From: Atopsyche davidsoni
Taxonomy: Eukaryota > Arthropoda > Insecta > Trichoptera > Hydrobiosidae
NCBI GenBank assembly: GCA_022113835.1
Contig: JAILWY010000026.1
Span: 11,125,001-11,189,000 of the forward strand
DNA: 64,000 nucleotides
Direction of reading: 5' to 3'
The translations under genes and the position numbers were made by a program. Positions 1-12,600 of this stretch are shown piece after piece. Position 1 is the first letter of the stretch. Every line of letters starts with the position of its first letter. The notes beneath the pieces are model-generated. The model was not told the origin of the DNA, did no database searches, and saw nothing but the letters and a program-made list of their open reading frames with translations.

Positions 1-51
1 AACGAAAATAGAGAAACGTACACCACCTCTCAGAAAGCCACACACCTATTG

Positions 52-389
52 CAGGGGTCTCCAACCTTTTTGCACCCAAGAGCACATTCTAAAATGCCGG
101 TCGGGCGGCGGGCATCATTTATTTTTTCAAAGTATATTTATAGTTGGACATAATCAATAATACATAAAATGCACAAAAAATATTTAATTCCAAAAATATT
201 GTTTATATTTTTATGTAGAATAAATAATAAGTAGTAAATAATAGTACAAAAATTATAACGATATAATAAATTTCGCGTATATTTCTCTCTTTAATTACTA
301 AATATAAATTTTTTCATAAACTTAAATAATTTTTTAACGCGGTAAAACGGTCGGCATGGTGCCCGCGGGCATAGGGTTGGGGACCACTG
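52..389. mobile_element. hAT-like non-autonomous element (MITE), about 338 bp
   Basis: The left end CAGGGGTCTCCAACC and the right end GGTTGGGGACCACTG are imperfect inverted repeats (13 of 15 positions pair). They start and end with the CAG..CTG termini typical of hAT transposons. The flanking 8-mers ACCTATTG (44-51) and CCTTATTG (390-397) agree at 6 of 8 positions, as expected for an aged 8-bp hAT target duplication. The interior is AT-rich with no transposase frame, so the element is non-autonomous. Subterminal GC-rich blocks (about 98-112 and 340-372) may be further inverted sequence. The copy lies just upstream of the Idh promoter region. Confidence 0.7.
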
Positions 390-599
390 CCTTATTGAAA
401 GCATAGCCCTAGACATAAAATAAATAAATAATCTTATAATTTCATTTCTAATTTTGTATGGCGTGATACAATGGTATTTTACTGATATTATATTTAAAGT
501 TAATAGATGTCTCACCGGAAATCTTCATACAGTAAAGATAAATAGATTATGAAAATACCTAAGGAGATTTCTATTGAGAATGATGTTGTTTGGCCTTGT

Positions 600-743
600 A
601 TGAAATCCGGCAGTCTCGGAAACGCCCGATCGTCGCTCGGCGGCATTCGTGTTTCGATCGCCGGGCCGGTCTGACGTCGGCTTTGACAACCGCAGCGTTT
701 CACGCCCGCTTTCTCCTCGGTGCACAAATTTAACTCAATAATC
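600..743 (+). promoter_or_regulatory. Probable Idh promoter and 5'UTR exon
   Basis: This GC-rich patch in AT-rich surroundings ends in a strong 5' splice site, ATAATC followed by GTAAGTA at 744. A matching 3' splice site (TTTCAG at 1168-1173) lies seven bases before the Idh start codon. Together they suggest a non-coding first exon ending at 743 and a 430-nt intron (744-1173) in the 5'UTR. The transcription start cannot be placed by eye, so the left boundary is nominal. Transcript data could move it. Confidence 0.5.
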
Positions 744-1179
744 GTAAGTACAGCAATATCGTGATATAAATGTTGTAAATAATAATTATGAAATATTATT
801 TTTTCATCTGATGTATCTACTTTATAAGCCTAAATTGATGATAACGCCATGTCATCAATTCATTCGCTCTGTCGTTCGAAAGAAAACGGGAATTTAAAGC
901 CCATTTCACGAAACTTTTACGCTGATCTTATGCAATAAATAATTGGTAGTAAAATATTAATTCAATGTTCGTACTGTTGTTGAATGCGTATATTCATAGA
1001 CGCTTTTTGATAAATTGACCTTTGCTTCTAAAGTTAGAGGTAAATCTGGATTTTATTTGCTAATTATTTACCTGGGTATTTAAAATTACAAAACATATCT
1101 AATATTTAGGCTACGCAATTTTCAAGTAATTTGTTTCTGTACATAATCATGTTTTTATCATTGACAATTTCAGATAAAC

Positions 1180-2415
1180 ATGGTGAAGATAAAGGCAGGA
1201 CCGGTTGTCGACATTCTGGGCGATGAGATGACGAGAATTATCTGGGACCTCATCAAAGATAAACTCATTTTGCCATTCCTCGATATTGAACTGCACACTT
1301 ATGATCTTGGTATCGAATACAGAGACAAAACTGACGATCAAGTGACGATTGATTGTGCTAATGCTATTAAGCAGTACAATGTTGGAATTAAATGCGCAAC
1401 CATCACTCCAGATGAGAATCGAGTGGAAGAATTCAAATTAAAGAAAATGTGGAAATCTCCTAATGGAACTATTCGTAACATTCTTGGTGGCACCGTTTTC
1501 AGGGAAGCAATTATTTGTAAGAATATTCCCCGTCTTGTTACTGGATGGGAAAAACCAATCATCATTGGACGTCATGCTCATGCTGATCAGTACAAGGCAA
1601 CCGATTTTGTAGTCCCCGAGGCTGGCAAATTGGAATTCACATGGACTCCTAAATCTGGAAGTTCAGCAAAACCAATAAACTTTATTGTGCATGAATATTC
1701 CGGCCCTGGAGTAGCTCTCGGTATGTACAATACTGATGAATCGATCATTGATTTCGCTCATTCTTCATTGAAATTTTCTTTGGATCGTAAATATCCTCTA
1801 TACTTGAGCACTAAAAACACAATTCTCAAGAAGTATGATGGGCGCTTCAAGGATATCTTCCAGGAAATTTATGAGAAGAATTACAAAGCTAAGTACGAAG
1901 CAGCTGGAATCTGGTATGAACATCGCCTAATTGATGATATGGTCGCCTATGCTATGAAATCGGAAGGTGGATTCGTTTGGGCTTGTAAAAATTATGATGG
2001 AGATGTACAGTCTGATTCCGTTGCTCAGGGATATGGTTCCTTGGGACTCATGACATCCGTTCTTATCTGCCCTGATGGAAAAACTGTTGAAGCTGAAGCT
2101 GCTCACGGAACTGTCACACGTCACTTCCGATTCTATCAACAAGGGAAGGAAACATCCACTAATCCTATTGCTTCAATTTTCGCCTGGACAAGAGGGTTGA
2201 TGCACCGTGCTACACTTGACAATAACAAGCCTCTTCAAGACTTTGCTGAGAAGTTAGAGGCTGTTTGCATCGAAACAATCGAGAGCGGCTTCATGACAAA
2301 GGATTTAGCCATTTGCATCAAGGGAATGAACGGAGTTACTCGTTCTGATTATTTGGAAACTTTTGCATTCATGGATAAACTGGCTGAAAATCTGCAAAAG
2401 AAACTTTCTGTCTGA
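1180..2415 (+). CDS. Idh: Isocitrate dehydrogenase [NADP+], cytosolic
   Basis: This 411-residue protein makes NADPH and 2-oxoglutarate by oxidative decarboxylation of isocitrate, with Mg2+ or Mn2+. It is collinear with animal IDH1 along its whole length. Substrate-binding arginines are present in TIRNILGG (Arg99), VFREA (Arg108) and GRHAHADQY (Arg131). The catalytic Tyr is at 138 and Lys at 212 in [13 protein letters not shown]. Metal-binding aspartates occur at 252, 275 and 279 ([15 protein letters not shown]), and the NADP-binding segment is HGTVTRH (309-315). There is no mitochondrial leader. The C-terminus KLSV is not a classical peroxisomal SKL-type signal, so a cytosolic role is inferred. 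The start follows a 3' splice site by seven bases and matches family length. The coding frame has no intron, unlike many animal Idh genes, but the probable 5'UTR intron argues against a retrocopy. Confidence 0.96.
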   Translation: MVKIKAGPVVDILGDEMTRIIWDLIKDKLILPFLDIELHTYDLGIEYRDKTDDQVTIDCANAIKQYNVGIKCATITPDENRVEEFKLKKMWKSPNGTIRNILGGTVFREAIICKNIPRLVTGWEKPIIIGRHAHADQYKATDFVVPEAGKLEFTWTPKSGSSAKPINFIVHEYSGPGVALGMYNTDESIIDFAHSSLKFSLDRKYPLYLSTKNTILKKYDGRFKDIFQEIYEKNYKAKYEAAGIWYEHRLIDDMVAYAMKSEGGFVWACKNYDGDVQSDSVAQGYGSLGLMTSVLICPDGKTVEAEAAHGTVTRHFRFYQQGKETSTNPIASIFAWTRGLMHRATLDNNKPLQDFAEKLEAVCIETIESGFMTKDLAICIKGMNGVTRSDYLETFAFMDKLAENLQKKLSV

Positions 2416-2533
2416 CTATATGACACTAAAAGTAATCTGTAGACTCAAGACTAATAATATATTATTCAAGTCGTGGTTTGGTGTTTTTCATTTATATATT
2501 TCTATATTTTATATGGATTTTTACTTCAAGTAA

Positions 2534-2539
2534 AATAAA
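2534..2539 (+). terminator. Candidate Idh polyadenylation signal AATAAA
   Basis: This is the first AATAAA after the Idh stop, about 120 bases downstream, inside TAAAATAAAAATAAA. The short 3'UTR is plausible. The AT-rich surroundings make chance hexamers common, so this is a candidate only. Confidence 0.45.
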
Positions 2540-2544
2540 AATAA

Positions 2545-3810
2545 ATATTACATACCTGTATATTATTGAGTATCTTTTACTATCCATCAGCATATTCCTT
2601 CATCAGATTATTGCACAAGGTATTATCAAATATCATAAAACAGCTATCTTATTTTAGATAAGTCAAATGTAGGTCAGTACTCTTAACATTATTTTTAAAC
2701 TTTGTAACATCTAATATTATCTTTAGGGGACATTTTAACTGAGCGGAGTGCGATTTTTAGTGCCCACTTTTAACTTACCATAGACTACGATATTATCGAT
2801 TTCAATCTATCGACCAAAAATATTTACATCGTTGCAAATTCTGTAACAAAACTAAGCTTATAAATACATGTAACAAAATTGTAATTTGATTTGTAATAAA
2901 TTTTTGGGCGAAGAATCTGACCTATGAGAGCAGAGATAATTTAAATTTTACGAATAGTGTTGTTCAAAATGTATTATTTTAGTCAAATATTAAGTGTTAT
3001 TAAGCTATTATAGTTAACTTTTATATTATAGCAAACTTTTTCTATTATAAATGTTATGGTAATGTAAAAATCTAGTAGTTATTTAAAGCTTGACAAATTT
3101 AATTTCATAATTTATTATATTGCGTTGTACTTTTGCATGGGCAAAATTCGCAAACAAATAATATGAAATAAGTTCCTAAAATAATACCTCTTTGCAATTG
3201 TTAACTTGATTACAAAAATTTTTTATAAATATAAATCATATCAAACCCATAAATATTTTTTCCCAAGATAACTCTTATCATTTGTAAATTATTTTATATA
3301 CAATTTTTGGGTACTTCATTTTGCAATTTTTCAGACAAACAGCAATTAATTTAAGCGACCAACTTCCAACTAGGCAATAGCGTCCTATTTCGCATTTCTT
3401 GCTTAGGCAAAACCATTAAAAAAAACACTTACTATAAAGAAACATTATGGATGATTGTAAGTCAGTGGCAAGTGTGTAGAGGACTTTATGATTACTTAAC
3501 ATTTGTACGTTACAGTTGTTTATGGTCTTCATTGTTATGTTTATTGTGTAGCAAGTTTGGCCGTTCGTTATTGGGATGGCGGTGCATTATGTTTTTGAAA
3601 ATATTGTAATATTTATGAAGTTATTTTTAAGTTTTAAATGTTATTAGTAACATCCGAGCACAATATGCCACTCAAATTACTGTTTTACCGAGATCTTACG
3701 CAGGCGTATAGTATAAAATAATGAGAATGTAAACTTGACGTGAGGAGGGTCAGCTGGTGTAATACGAGTGCTCTTTAAAACGATAGCACTTCAAAATCAT
3801 CACATAGACC
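2545..3810. other. Idh-DNTTIP1 intergenic region
   Basis: AT-rich spacer of about 1.27 kb between two same-strand genes. It must hold the DNTTIP1 promoter and 5' end. In-frame TAG at 3805-3807 shows the DNTTIP1 coding frame does not extend upstream in this exon. A short ATG GAT GAT T followed by GTAAGT occurs near 3448-3463. It could be an upstream exon end, but two codons are no evidence of coding. No TATA box or repeat could be assigned. Confidence 0.4.
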
Positions 3811-6800
3811 ATGGTTATTCAACGCAGCTGGAAATCCTCCAATTCTGATGCTTTGCTACAGAATTCATCTTCCGAAGATTCCAGTGGTTCATGGCAGTTA
3901 GCACCCTCAAACAGAGGTGTGTCAAATCGAGATTCACAGGCGTCAACCAATATGCCAAATGTAAGGACTCTTTTTTATTATCAATGTATACGATCACATA
4001 ATTGCCATAAAAATAATATAATTTAAATAGTCCTTTCATAAATGTATTTTTTCATTTATAAGATAATATTTATGAAAATTATAGTTCTTAATTGCACAAT
4101 TCATGTAAATAATATTTGCAGCGGCATGTGATCAACCGGCAAGTAGCGTTGAATACTCTAGCAGCAATGCATCGAAGGTTTGGCCTTCCTGGAGTTATTC
4201 AGACTAATGGGCGACCACCGGCTGAATTTCGAGCCAGTGCAAACAAGTCATTGGATATATTACGGCAAACTATACAAGCTGCGGTAACTAAAGAGATTGA
4301 TCAAGTGATAAAAAAATACCTTGAGGTAAATATTACATTCCCTTTTATTTTTAATTGCATTAAGATCTTTTCTTGGAGTATTGTCTATTTACATCTTATA
4401 TTTTTTAGAAATTTTTTGTTCCTGCTGTGAATAATATCAGATCAAATCTAGGAGAAGAATCAGTTGGTGAAGAGCAGGTGAGTCACGTATATAACATCAC
4501 TTAAGGCATTATTAGAAATGGAGACATCAACTATCAGGGTTGGCACTTGTACAAAGTCAACCCAACATCTGAATATGCATAGACACTGTTTTTGTTAGAA
4601 AATTTTGTTGTTTATTGATTTGTTTCTTTGTTGATTGTTTCTTTAATTGTTCATTCTTTGATTTAGCAGATTCAGGGTTGTATAAATCTGAAAATTTAAG
4701 ACTGTTCCAACGACTTTTATTTTGCTATATTGAGTACTTAATAGTTTGTGTCCATTTCTAGGTGCGTGCAGTATGCCGGGCTATGCTGGATGGGGCGCGT
4801 TGCTTGTATGCAGCCCCTCCACGTCCGCCTGCACGGCCCACCGCTTCCCCCAGTGAACTTAGTGATTCTGAGTCTAGCAATGGTGCTGACTCTCGTTTTG
4901 GACGACCCAGTAGTGTAAGTTTATACAAAATATTATCAATGAAACTGGATGAAAACGGAATGAAGATTTTCCAACAATATAAATTGTAGTCAAACTGTTT
5001 ATATTGTAAGACCTCTTATAATGCCAATGTGCAGAGGCCATCTAACCAATGAAGCAATATAAATTTAGATTTAAAAATGTTTTACCTGCAAGCTAAAATA
5101 TAGTAATTGAAATTTTGTGGAGATATTTCAAAACATCATGTTTATATTTTTTGCTTTAATTTTCAGAGCCCGTCATATGGTAAACGTAAAGAGTCAGATA
5201 CAGATTCGGATGCAGGAATTGGAGCTCGGCGAAAGAAACGTACGGACGGGGTGGTTTGTCCTGCCCACAAATGGGACCCGGCACGACTCACCCAAGATAC
5301 TCTCTTCATCATGGGATCAATAGCTAACAAGGTCTCTTATGTTTGTAATATTGAAGTAGAGTAGTTATCTAATATTAGTTTCTTGATTTTTGTTTCTCCT
5401 CCAGATAAAGCTTAAAATATAATTTCTTTTATTATAAACAAAATTTAAGTTTCTTCATTCCGAAATCACATTGTACAATTTATAATTCATACATTGTTCT
5501 ATTAGCAAAAAGATCAGACAGTATATACAAATAAATATAAATTTCTTGCTTCATTTTATATATCGAGACATGTTTATTGATACATAAATTCTAATCAATA
5601 ATTTTTAATCAAAAGGTACTTGGGCTTGGGCAATCACGAGGTCGACTTTATAGTAAGCATGCTGGACTTCTTCGATATCCGGCAGATTCAGCAGACAAGG
5701 AGTGGATAGCCAACCAAAACATGACAACACCAGCAGGGGGACGAACTTATATAATGGTAATGAACTACTTTTTAAAAATATGTTAATATTAAGAGCTTAA
5801 GTGTCTGAGTAATCTCTATATGGAGTCATACTCATTATTACATTTAGAGACTGGTAGACCTGGGGACGAGTAGAGCCCAGGGGATTAAAATGCTCAGAGT
5901 AAGTGAAAAAGAAGATCCATTGAAGATTGAATGATCCTTTTACATAACTGTCAAAGAATTGTTCACCAAATCACTGTTGATGCTTTCTAAATATAATGAT
6001 ATTTTATATCAGAATGCTAACTAAGGTAATTAAGGTAAATATTTATTTCTTTTCAGGTCTTAGAAGACATTCAAGAGTTAGTTGCAAGTGAAGACTATCG
6101 ACATAGTCCTGCATTGCAACTGAATGAATTATCAGGATTTCGTGCACCTCCTTTCATGTTAAAAAAAATTCAAGCCTTTCTCAGTCGCCGGGGTGAAATA
6201 AGTGAAGATTGTACATCCAGTACCCCTACCCCTACACCACCTCCTGGAGAGTCTTCCAAATCATCTTTTATCAAAACTGAACTCATAGAAGATTCATCAG
6301 ATGCTCCCGTGAGCATCAAGATAGAGGAAATTGATGATAAAGACATTAAGACGATAAAAATTGAAGAAGGTATAGACGATCATTCTAGAATTTTAGAATC
6401 TGCTTTGCTGAATCGGACCATTAAAGTTGAGAAAGGAGAAGCTTCTTTCAAATTTGACAACCAAAAAATACAGCAGTCTAACACTTTGGGAAATTTTACT
6501 TCTGTTGTGGCATCTGGAGTTTCATCAGTAGATGGGAATTACTGGAAAAATATGGGAGCCAATCGGCAGTCTAGTGATTCTATGAAAGTGGAAATAAGTT
6601 CTGCTACTGAGTTTATTGATGCTGATATAGAGTTCCTGTCTAGTGACTTCTGCAGTTACAATGACAGTGAAGCTGATGTGAAAAAGAGCTTTGATCGATT
6701 GTCTGATGGTGGAGGGGGAGGTGATATTTTCACTGTTGCAGATAATTCCAATTTACTCGGATCTGTTGAAAAAATACCTGCCAGCACTGCAAACTCTGTA

Positions 6801-7923
6801 AGTAACTGATATATAGAGAGTTTTATTAGTACTTAAATATTCTATTACATATTTATTTATCTCTTTCTTTTATTGATTTTAGGTAAGCTACATACAGTCT
6901 AATCAAGCATCTGTAATATCAAAGCCGACAATTATAAGTTCATCTGTTGTGGGAAATATTGCGAGTGGGTCTTTGGCTTCTAATATTATGCAGACGTATG
7001 CCACAGCTCAAAATACTTCAGTTAAAACTTTGACGTTGTCATCCAACTTGCCTTCCATATCGGCTGCATTCTCTTCCCAATCATTTCCGGTTTCGTTTTC
7101 TCAGACGATTCATTCGTTTCCACAGAATTCATCTCCATCCCAAATCCAACTGGTATCGCAAGTACCGCAATCTACTTGTTCAAATACCATTACTTTACAG
7201 CCAAACATTCTTCAACCCGCAACTAGAACTGTTTACAGGTATTTACTTTTATAATTATTTTTTGTAATAGTGATGTTTACAAAAAATGTTTGGGTGATAT
7301 TATTGTTCATAAAATACTAATGAAAACCATTTTTCAGTTTGGCAAGTACCACAAAATCTCTCAACAACACTTTGGGTCCTGGATCAACCATAATTGGATT
7401 TGCAAATCGGCCAAATATGTCTGGGAATATTATTAACACTGGCAATGTTATCAATATATCATCGAAGAATTTTGCATCTGGAAATATACTTCATAATGCT
7501 ATAGTCTCCCGTAATATGGTAAATCGTGGATTAAATCGGTTTGAAATGCCTAAACCTTCACCATCCAATCAGAGTCCTCCTACTACCAGAGTTTCTCCAG
7601 CTACAGTACCTTGCGCTTCGACATTCCCAAATAGGTGTGCGGTACCAACACCTTTGATAGTTGATTTAAATGATGATGCATCTATAACAACTACAAAAGC
7701 AATGATCGACAATACCTGCAATTCATCGGCAATGTTAAAAAAAGTTCTCACACTAGGAAGTGCTGGCGTTAATAAGACCTTTTTAACTCCTCCTACTCAA
7801 AAAGGTTCCTCCAGACCTTCCACTTCTTCAACTTCGAGCTCCCTCAGTGCTTCTCACGCTACTCTCTCTGCTCTCTTGTCAAGTGGTACCGATTCCACCC
7901 ACCCAGAAAAAAAGAACAATTAG
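3811..7923 (+). CDS. DNTTIP1: DNTTIP1 (TdIF1) homologue, MiDAC deacetylase-complex subunit; nine coding exons
   Basis: Exons: 3811-3960, 4122-4325, 4409-4477, 4762-4914, 5167-5331, 5616-5756, 6057-6797, 6883-7238, 7338-7923. All introns are GT..AG and the frame is continuous, giving 854 residues. Vertebrate DNTTIP1 is about 330 residues; it dimerises and recruits HDAC1/2 with a MIDEAS/ELMSAN-type partner to chromatin in the nucleus. The N-terminal part matches the dimerisation region (ending KYLEKFF, then NLGEE). Residues about 227-341 match the DNA-binding SKI/SNO/DAC-like region: KWDPARL, MGSIANKVLGLG, SRGRLYSKH, ADKEWIANQ. Basic runs GKRK and RRKKR (about 197-217) resemble nuclear signals. 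Beyond residue 341 lies a Ser/Thr/Asn-rich, probably disordered extension of about 510 residues with five SUMO-type motifs and a possible SUMO-interacting motif. The first ATG is preceded by an in-frame TAG. The stop TAG abuts GTAAGT. Confidence 0.9.
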
Positions 7924-10900
7924 GTAAGTCGCTAATCTCCAACAAAATTAATTTTATGGACTCAAAGTACCTATCACAAGACCAATGTTATCTTATATTT
8001 ATAAACCAAATTATTGCATATAAATTAGTAATCAGTACATCAATAAGCTAAATGTTACCTTCTTCTGTTTATAAACTATAAATAAATCTTTTGAATATGA
8101 AAAATTGTTATGAGAAAGCAGTTATTGCATTAATGTTAAATTGTTTTCTTGAAATTGGTGTATTAACTTTGAATTAATTAATGTCGTTAGCTGAGAGTTA
8201 AAAATAATAATGATTCGTAACAAGGCCATCTTTATACAATACTGGAGAAAATATATTGACTAGCACAAGCAGGTCTACACAAAAAAAGCGTATCTGCTTA
8301 ATATCCAAGTCATTCGTGTATTTTATTAAGACTACCCACAGGCTACTGAGATGCGTGGTTGCAAGTTTTTTTGTTGTGAGAAACATGGTGTATTTCTAAA
8401 TAGTTTTTAAATAAAATGTGTCACAAGTATTATGGGAACTGTAGTGTATAGTCTTTAGGTGACTCTTCATTTCCAAGTAAATATTTATTTTTTTTAAATT
8501 GTGGTTTACTCCAGCGGTCATTTACTAATCTGGCTTTGTGTAGATGTGGCCTTTTATGTTGTATTGACAATACTTTCAGTAGACTTCTCACTTTGAGTTA
8601 GTCAATTTGAGATGGTAATAGAAAAATTGATTTAGGTTGAAGTTTGTTTATTTATTTCATCAAAATTAATATATATTTACTACGCACTATATTTTATATA
8701 TATATACCTGTTGAAAAAAAACATAATTGGGTTGTTATGTTATATAATATCATTTATTTGATAAGTTCCGTTATTCATTACATTTTTGTTTTTTAATTCA
8801 ACATGGATAAATTTGTACCTGTGAAACATTCTGAATGATGTTGTATTTTGAGAAAACTGTTACCTTATACTTTTAAATGTATTTTGTGATGCTATTTATT
8901 TTTGAATATCTCGAGACTGTCAAATTCCATGAATCAGTATTACATTCTTAATATATATATAAGATTTATTCAATAGTGACCTACTTTTATTATTATATTA
9001 ATTTGTTTTATATTTATTTATTCATTAATCTAATGAAAGTACAAAAACGTTATACATAATAGGAATATAGTCATAAATAATTATCATTATTGATTGATGA
9101 TTAGTAAAATGAGTTTTAGTTCAATTTCGTTATCAATATACCTGTTTTTTTACCAAGTTGATTGTTTACTGTTAAGTTCACTGTGTTCATGTTACTATAT
9201 GTTTTTACCAGAATATTAAGTGTCTATTTATAACTCATTCATTTGGATTTTCATAGTTAATCCTGTGTTTTGACAAAAATATTGATTTATATGAAACTTT
9301 ACATTGATAAAAAATAGTTTTTCAGATTATTGATTGATTATTCAAACTCAACTGTGTTAGGTTATATAATAATTATTAGGTTTATTATGAGTACTTAATA
9401 TTTTTTTAACTTTTGTATTACATTTAATTTTTGTTGCATATTCATTTTTAAATAAGAATCTTGTTTGGAATTTACCGAACCCTCAATATACACAGTAAAC
9501 TAGTTGTATAAAATGTAGGTGTAAATTGAGACTAATATTTCAATTGAAAAATTTAATATTGGCTCCCTTATAGGTATTTTTATTAATAATTTTTTTTGCT
9601 GACTTGTTAATTTGTTTTGAAAATTCTGAAAATAAGACAGGTTGTTCCTGAAGATTCACAATGCATAAACATACTGTTGATTTTGTACTGATATAGAAGC
9701 ACAAATGAATATGTTCCTCAATGTGTTTTTGAACCATGTTTACTAAAAATTGTGCTAATCAAGTATTGTGCATGTTGTGGGTTAGGTTTTATGAAATTTT
9801 CATTAAAAAGTATGATCATGTAAAGCAGTTTATAAATGTTATTTTTATTGCATTTTTTTAATTTAAACTGAATTTGTTCGTTTCAGTGAATATTTATATA
9901 TTTAGAAAAATTATTTATTCTTATAATATTTTGCACATTCTCAAATAATCTAGATGACATGAGTTATGTGTAAAGCATTCCCTATATGATATAAATATAT
10001 ATATAATTTTTTTACCGCATTTAATGGCTTATTTTTAAAATATATATATTTTTTAATGCTTTTGCTATTATTTGTATACGGGTTAAAAATAATCTTAGGG
10101 TGTTTTTTTATATATCATTTACCTGTGATTAGAAAATAATTTTAACTAAGTATTGCTATTTGCTATTAGCTTTTTTGCTTATTAATTTTGCCTGTGATGA
10201 TTTAGTGCTTTTTAGCTAATATTTATTTGACTGATGCTTGCTTTTTTGCATTTGCTTATCTGTGATTAAAATATTTATTGTTTACCAAATTCATAGCTTT
10301 AATGCTTTTATGCTTAATATTATTTTAAAATTTATGCATTTATATTTATAATTATATATTATTGCTTTTGCATGTTTAAACATTTATTATCTTTTAGCTT
10401 ATGCTTGTTGCTTAATTATTAAAATTATCAAAAAACGCTATTTTTATTCTCTTCATTTATTACAAAATGCTTTAATTTTTTATGAAAGCACCTCGTTTGT
10501 TTGAAAAAAAAAAATTGGTTGAAGAATATCTCTTTATGGATTGTTTTGATTCTTGTATTAGAGATAATATTTTTATTCATTTACCAAAGGAAGCAAACTC
10601 ACTGGAATTAAATTGGCATAATTGAATTTGTCTAAGCATTTTACTTGTTACCATATTTTTAGGCTCTCTGTACCTTGTCACAATTGAGTGTGACTGATTT
10701 ATAAGAAAAATTTAAATGAAAATAATGCAGCATGTATTCATTATCGAAATTGCGCATTTAGTAGATTCCATTACATTTCCATGTCGCTGAGGATTTGACT
10801 GAGCGGTGACTAACAAGGACTTTAGTCCTCTTGTAAAACTTAATCTTAGTGTCTATTGTATGAGGTATTTATTAAAAATAACACTATCATAGTATGCATT

Positions 10901-12600
10901 TAAAATGTCAAAATGAATCCACTAAGTGTTAATCTCCTGTTGTAATGATGATTTCAGATATATTTATTAAATAAATCATATCGGGGTTGCATATCAAATA
11001 ATATGAAATCTGTAGTTTTTCCATTAATTTGGAAATTTTGTGTATTAATTGTCAGTTTAAAATGGAGTTTAACTTTTAAAATATCATTACTTAAAACAGT
11101 AATTTTTAGATTAGCATAGAAAGCATTTATTATGGCTGTAATGTTATAAAATACTGAAATAAATGTACTATGTTAAATGTGTTAATTGTAAAACATTGAT
11201 AGTGATATAGTTGTTGTTTAAACTGAAACAATTTAAAATGTTGCACATCGCTATGAGCTACCTTCAAACAAAATGAATCCTTTTTATTTACTCAGTTGTT
11301 TAATAGTTCTTTCGTTATCTCTTTAGGCAGTGAATATAAAAATAGCATGACAGAATAAAAACAATCTAATTATTGTAATTAAATGACCTAGTTTCATTAC
11401 CAAATGCATGCATATTCAATGCCAACAAGTGATTTATGTCCAGTTTCTGAAAGGCTTATCAAAAACTAACAATAGTTAACACGCTGTGAAATATGTCACA
11501 TGGGTTGCATTAAGCATTTTTTTTTGCCAATAAGCTAACTGAATTATATGAAAATCACAGGTAAATAGTTTTTATACAACCTGTGTAATCTATTTAACAG
11601 CAATTTTCCCTTGGTTTTAGTTGACCAATTTTTCAGAAACTGGACGTTCAGAAAAATAAATATCTGTGTGTGTGAAATGTTGATTGATAGATGTATAAAA
11701 ATTATACAATGTTCCCCTAAAAATAATTTATTTCCTATTCATGTTACAAAATGATTTGTTAGATTATAAATTGTTAATGAAATTCTCCACCACGTGACAA
11801 AATATTTCTTCAACTACAAATGCCAACACTTTCTCAAATTACGAGGTTCTCAATAAAATAATGTCATATTTCCTTGCCAGTATAATATGCTTATTTGTTT
11901 TCTTTTAAAGAGCTTTTATTGATAAACTTGAATGTGACCACAAATATACTGTGTTCTCTTATCCAGAAGATATTTTTATATAGCTACCATAATAACCTAT
12001 TTAAATATATGAGGAAAAATAGGTTATCTGAAATAAAGATGATAGTAAATGTGATCAAAATAATATTTCCTATAAGAACAAATAAGAATCAAGTACTAGC
12101 AGAGAAAACATATTGTATTTTATTAAAGTCTTCTTAAGATATTTAAACTGCCCTTATTTTATTGAATAGTTTGAATGTCAGTTTTAGACTGCAATGATGG
12201 ATTCGTGTAAATGCTGTTGTACCCGAGAATTGTATAAAATATGGAGGGGTACAATGTCGTATGCTGAAACATATACCATAAATATATAAATGCATTTGTA
12301 ACGTGAGAATAAATGTATTGTACAAAAAAATGTTTTATTTTATTAACAAATTTAAAATTTATTTTAGACATATTGACTTTTAAAAAATATATATATATTC
12401 ATACATTTGTTTGTACACAAATATTTTTGCACATATAACACGTGGATTGTAAGTCCTATGTCTAGTCCTAAGTCCTTTCCTATGTAAGTCTGCAAGCCAC
12501 GTGATGAAATATATTCAGTAATATATATTTAATAAAATTTCTTCTGAAGTAATTAATAGAGGTATATACAAAATACTAAACTGTCTAATTCCACTGATAA
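7924..12600. other. AT-rich region after DNTTIP1: possible 3'UTR intron and 3'UTR, otherwise unassigned
   Basis: The stop codon is followed at once by GTAAGT, so a 3'UTR intron may start at 7924. Its acceptor and the end of transcription cannot be fixed. Many AATAAA hexamers occur (for example near 8410), but composition makes them uninformative. All open frames here are short and AT-driven. A weak periodicity is described separately at 10116-10270. No transposon ends or RNA gene were recognised. Confidence 0.4.
10116..10270. repeat. Degenerate repeat of about 69 bp (three units)
   Basis: The motif (A/T)CCTGTGAT(G/T) or its variant TCTGTGATTA occurs at about 10121, 10191 and 10260, spaced 69-70 bases, with TTGCTT-like words between. 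The units are strongly diverged. This may be a decayed tandem array or a chance effect of the TGCTT-rich composition. Confidence 0.25.

Noticed and set aside
1180..2415. Idh as a processed retrocopy
   Set aside because: The frame is intact with all catalytic residues. A splice acceptor precedes the ATG and no terminal A-tract or target duplication was seen; kept only as a finding.
11438..11643. Inverted pair GTCCAGTTTCTGAA / TTCAGAAACTGGAC as a MITE
   Set aside because: 14-bp ends match, but no target duplication flanks them and the interior has no further symmetry.
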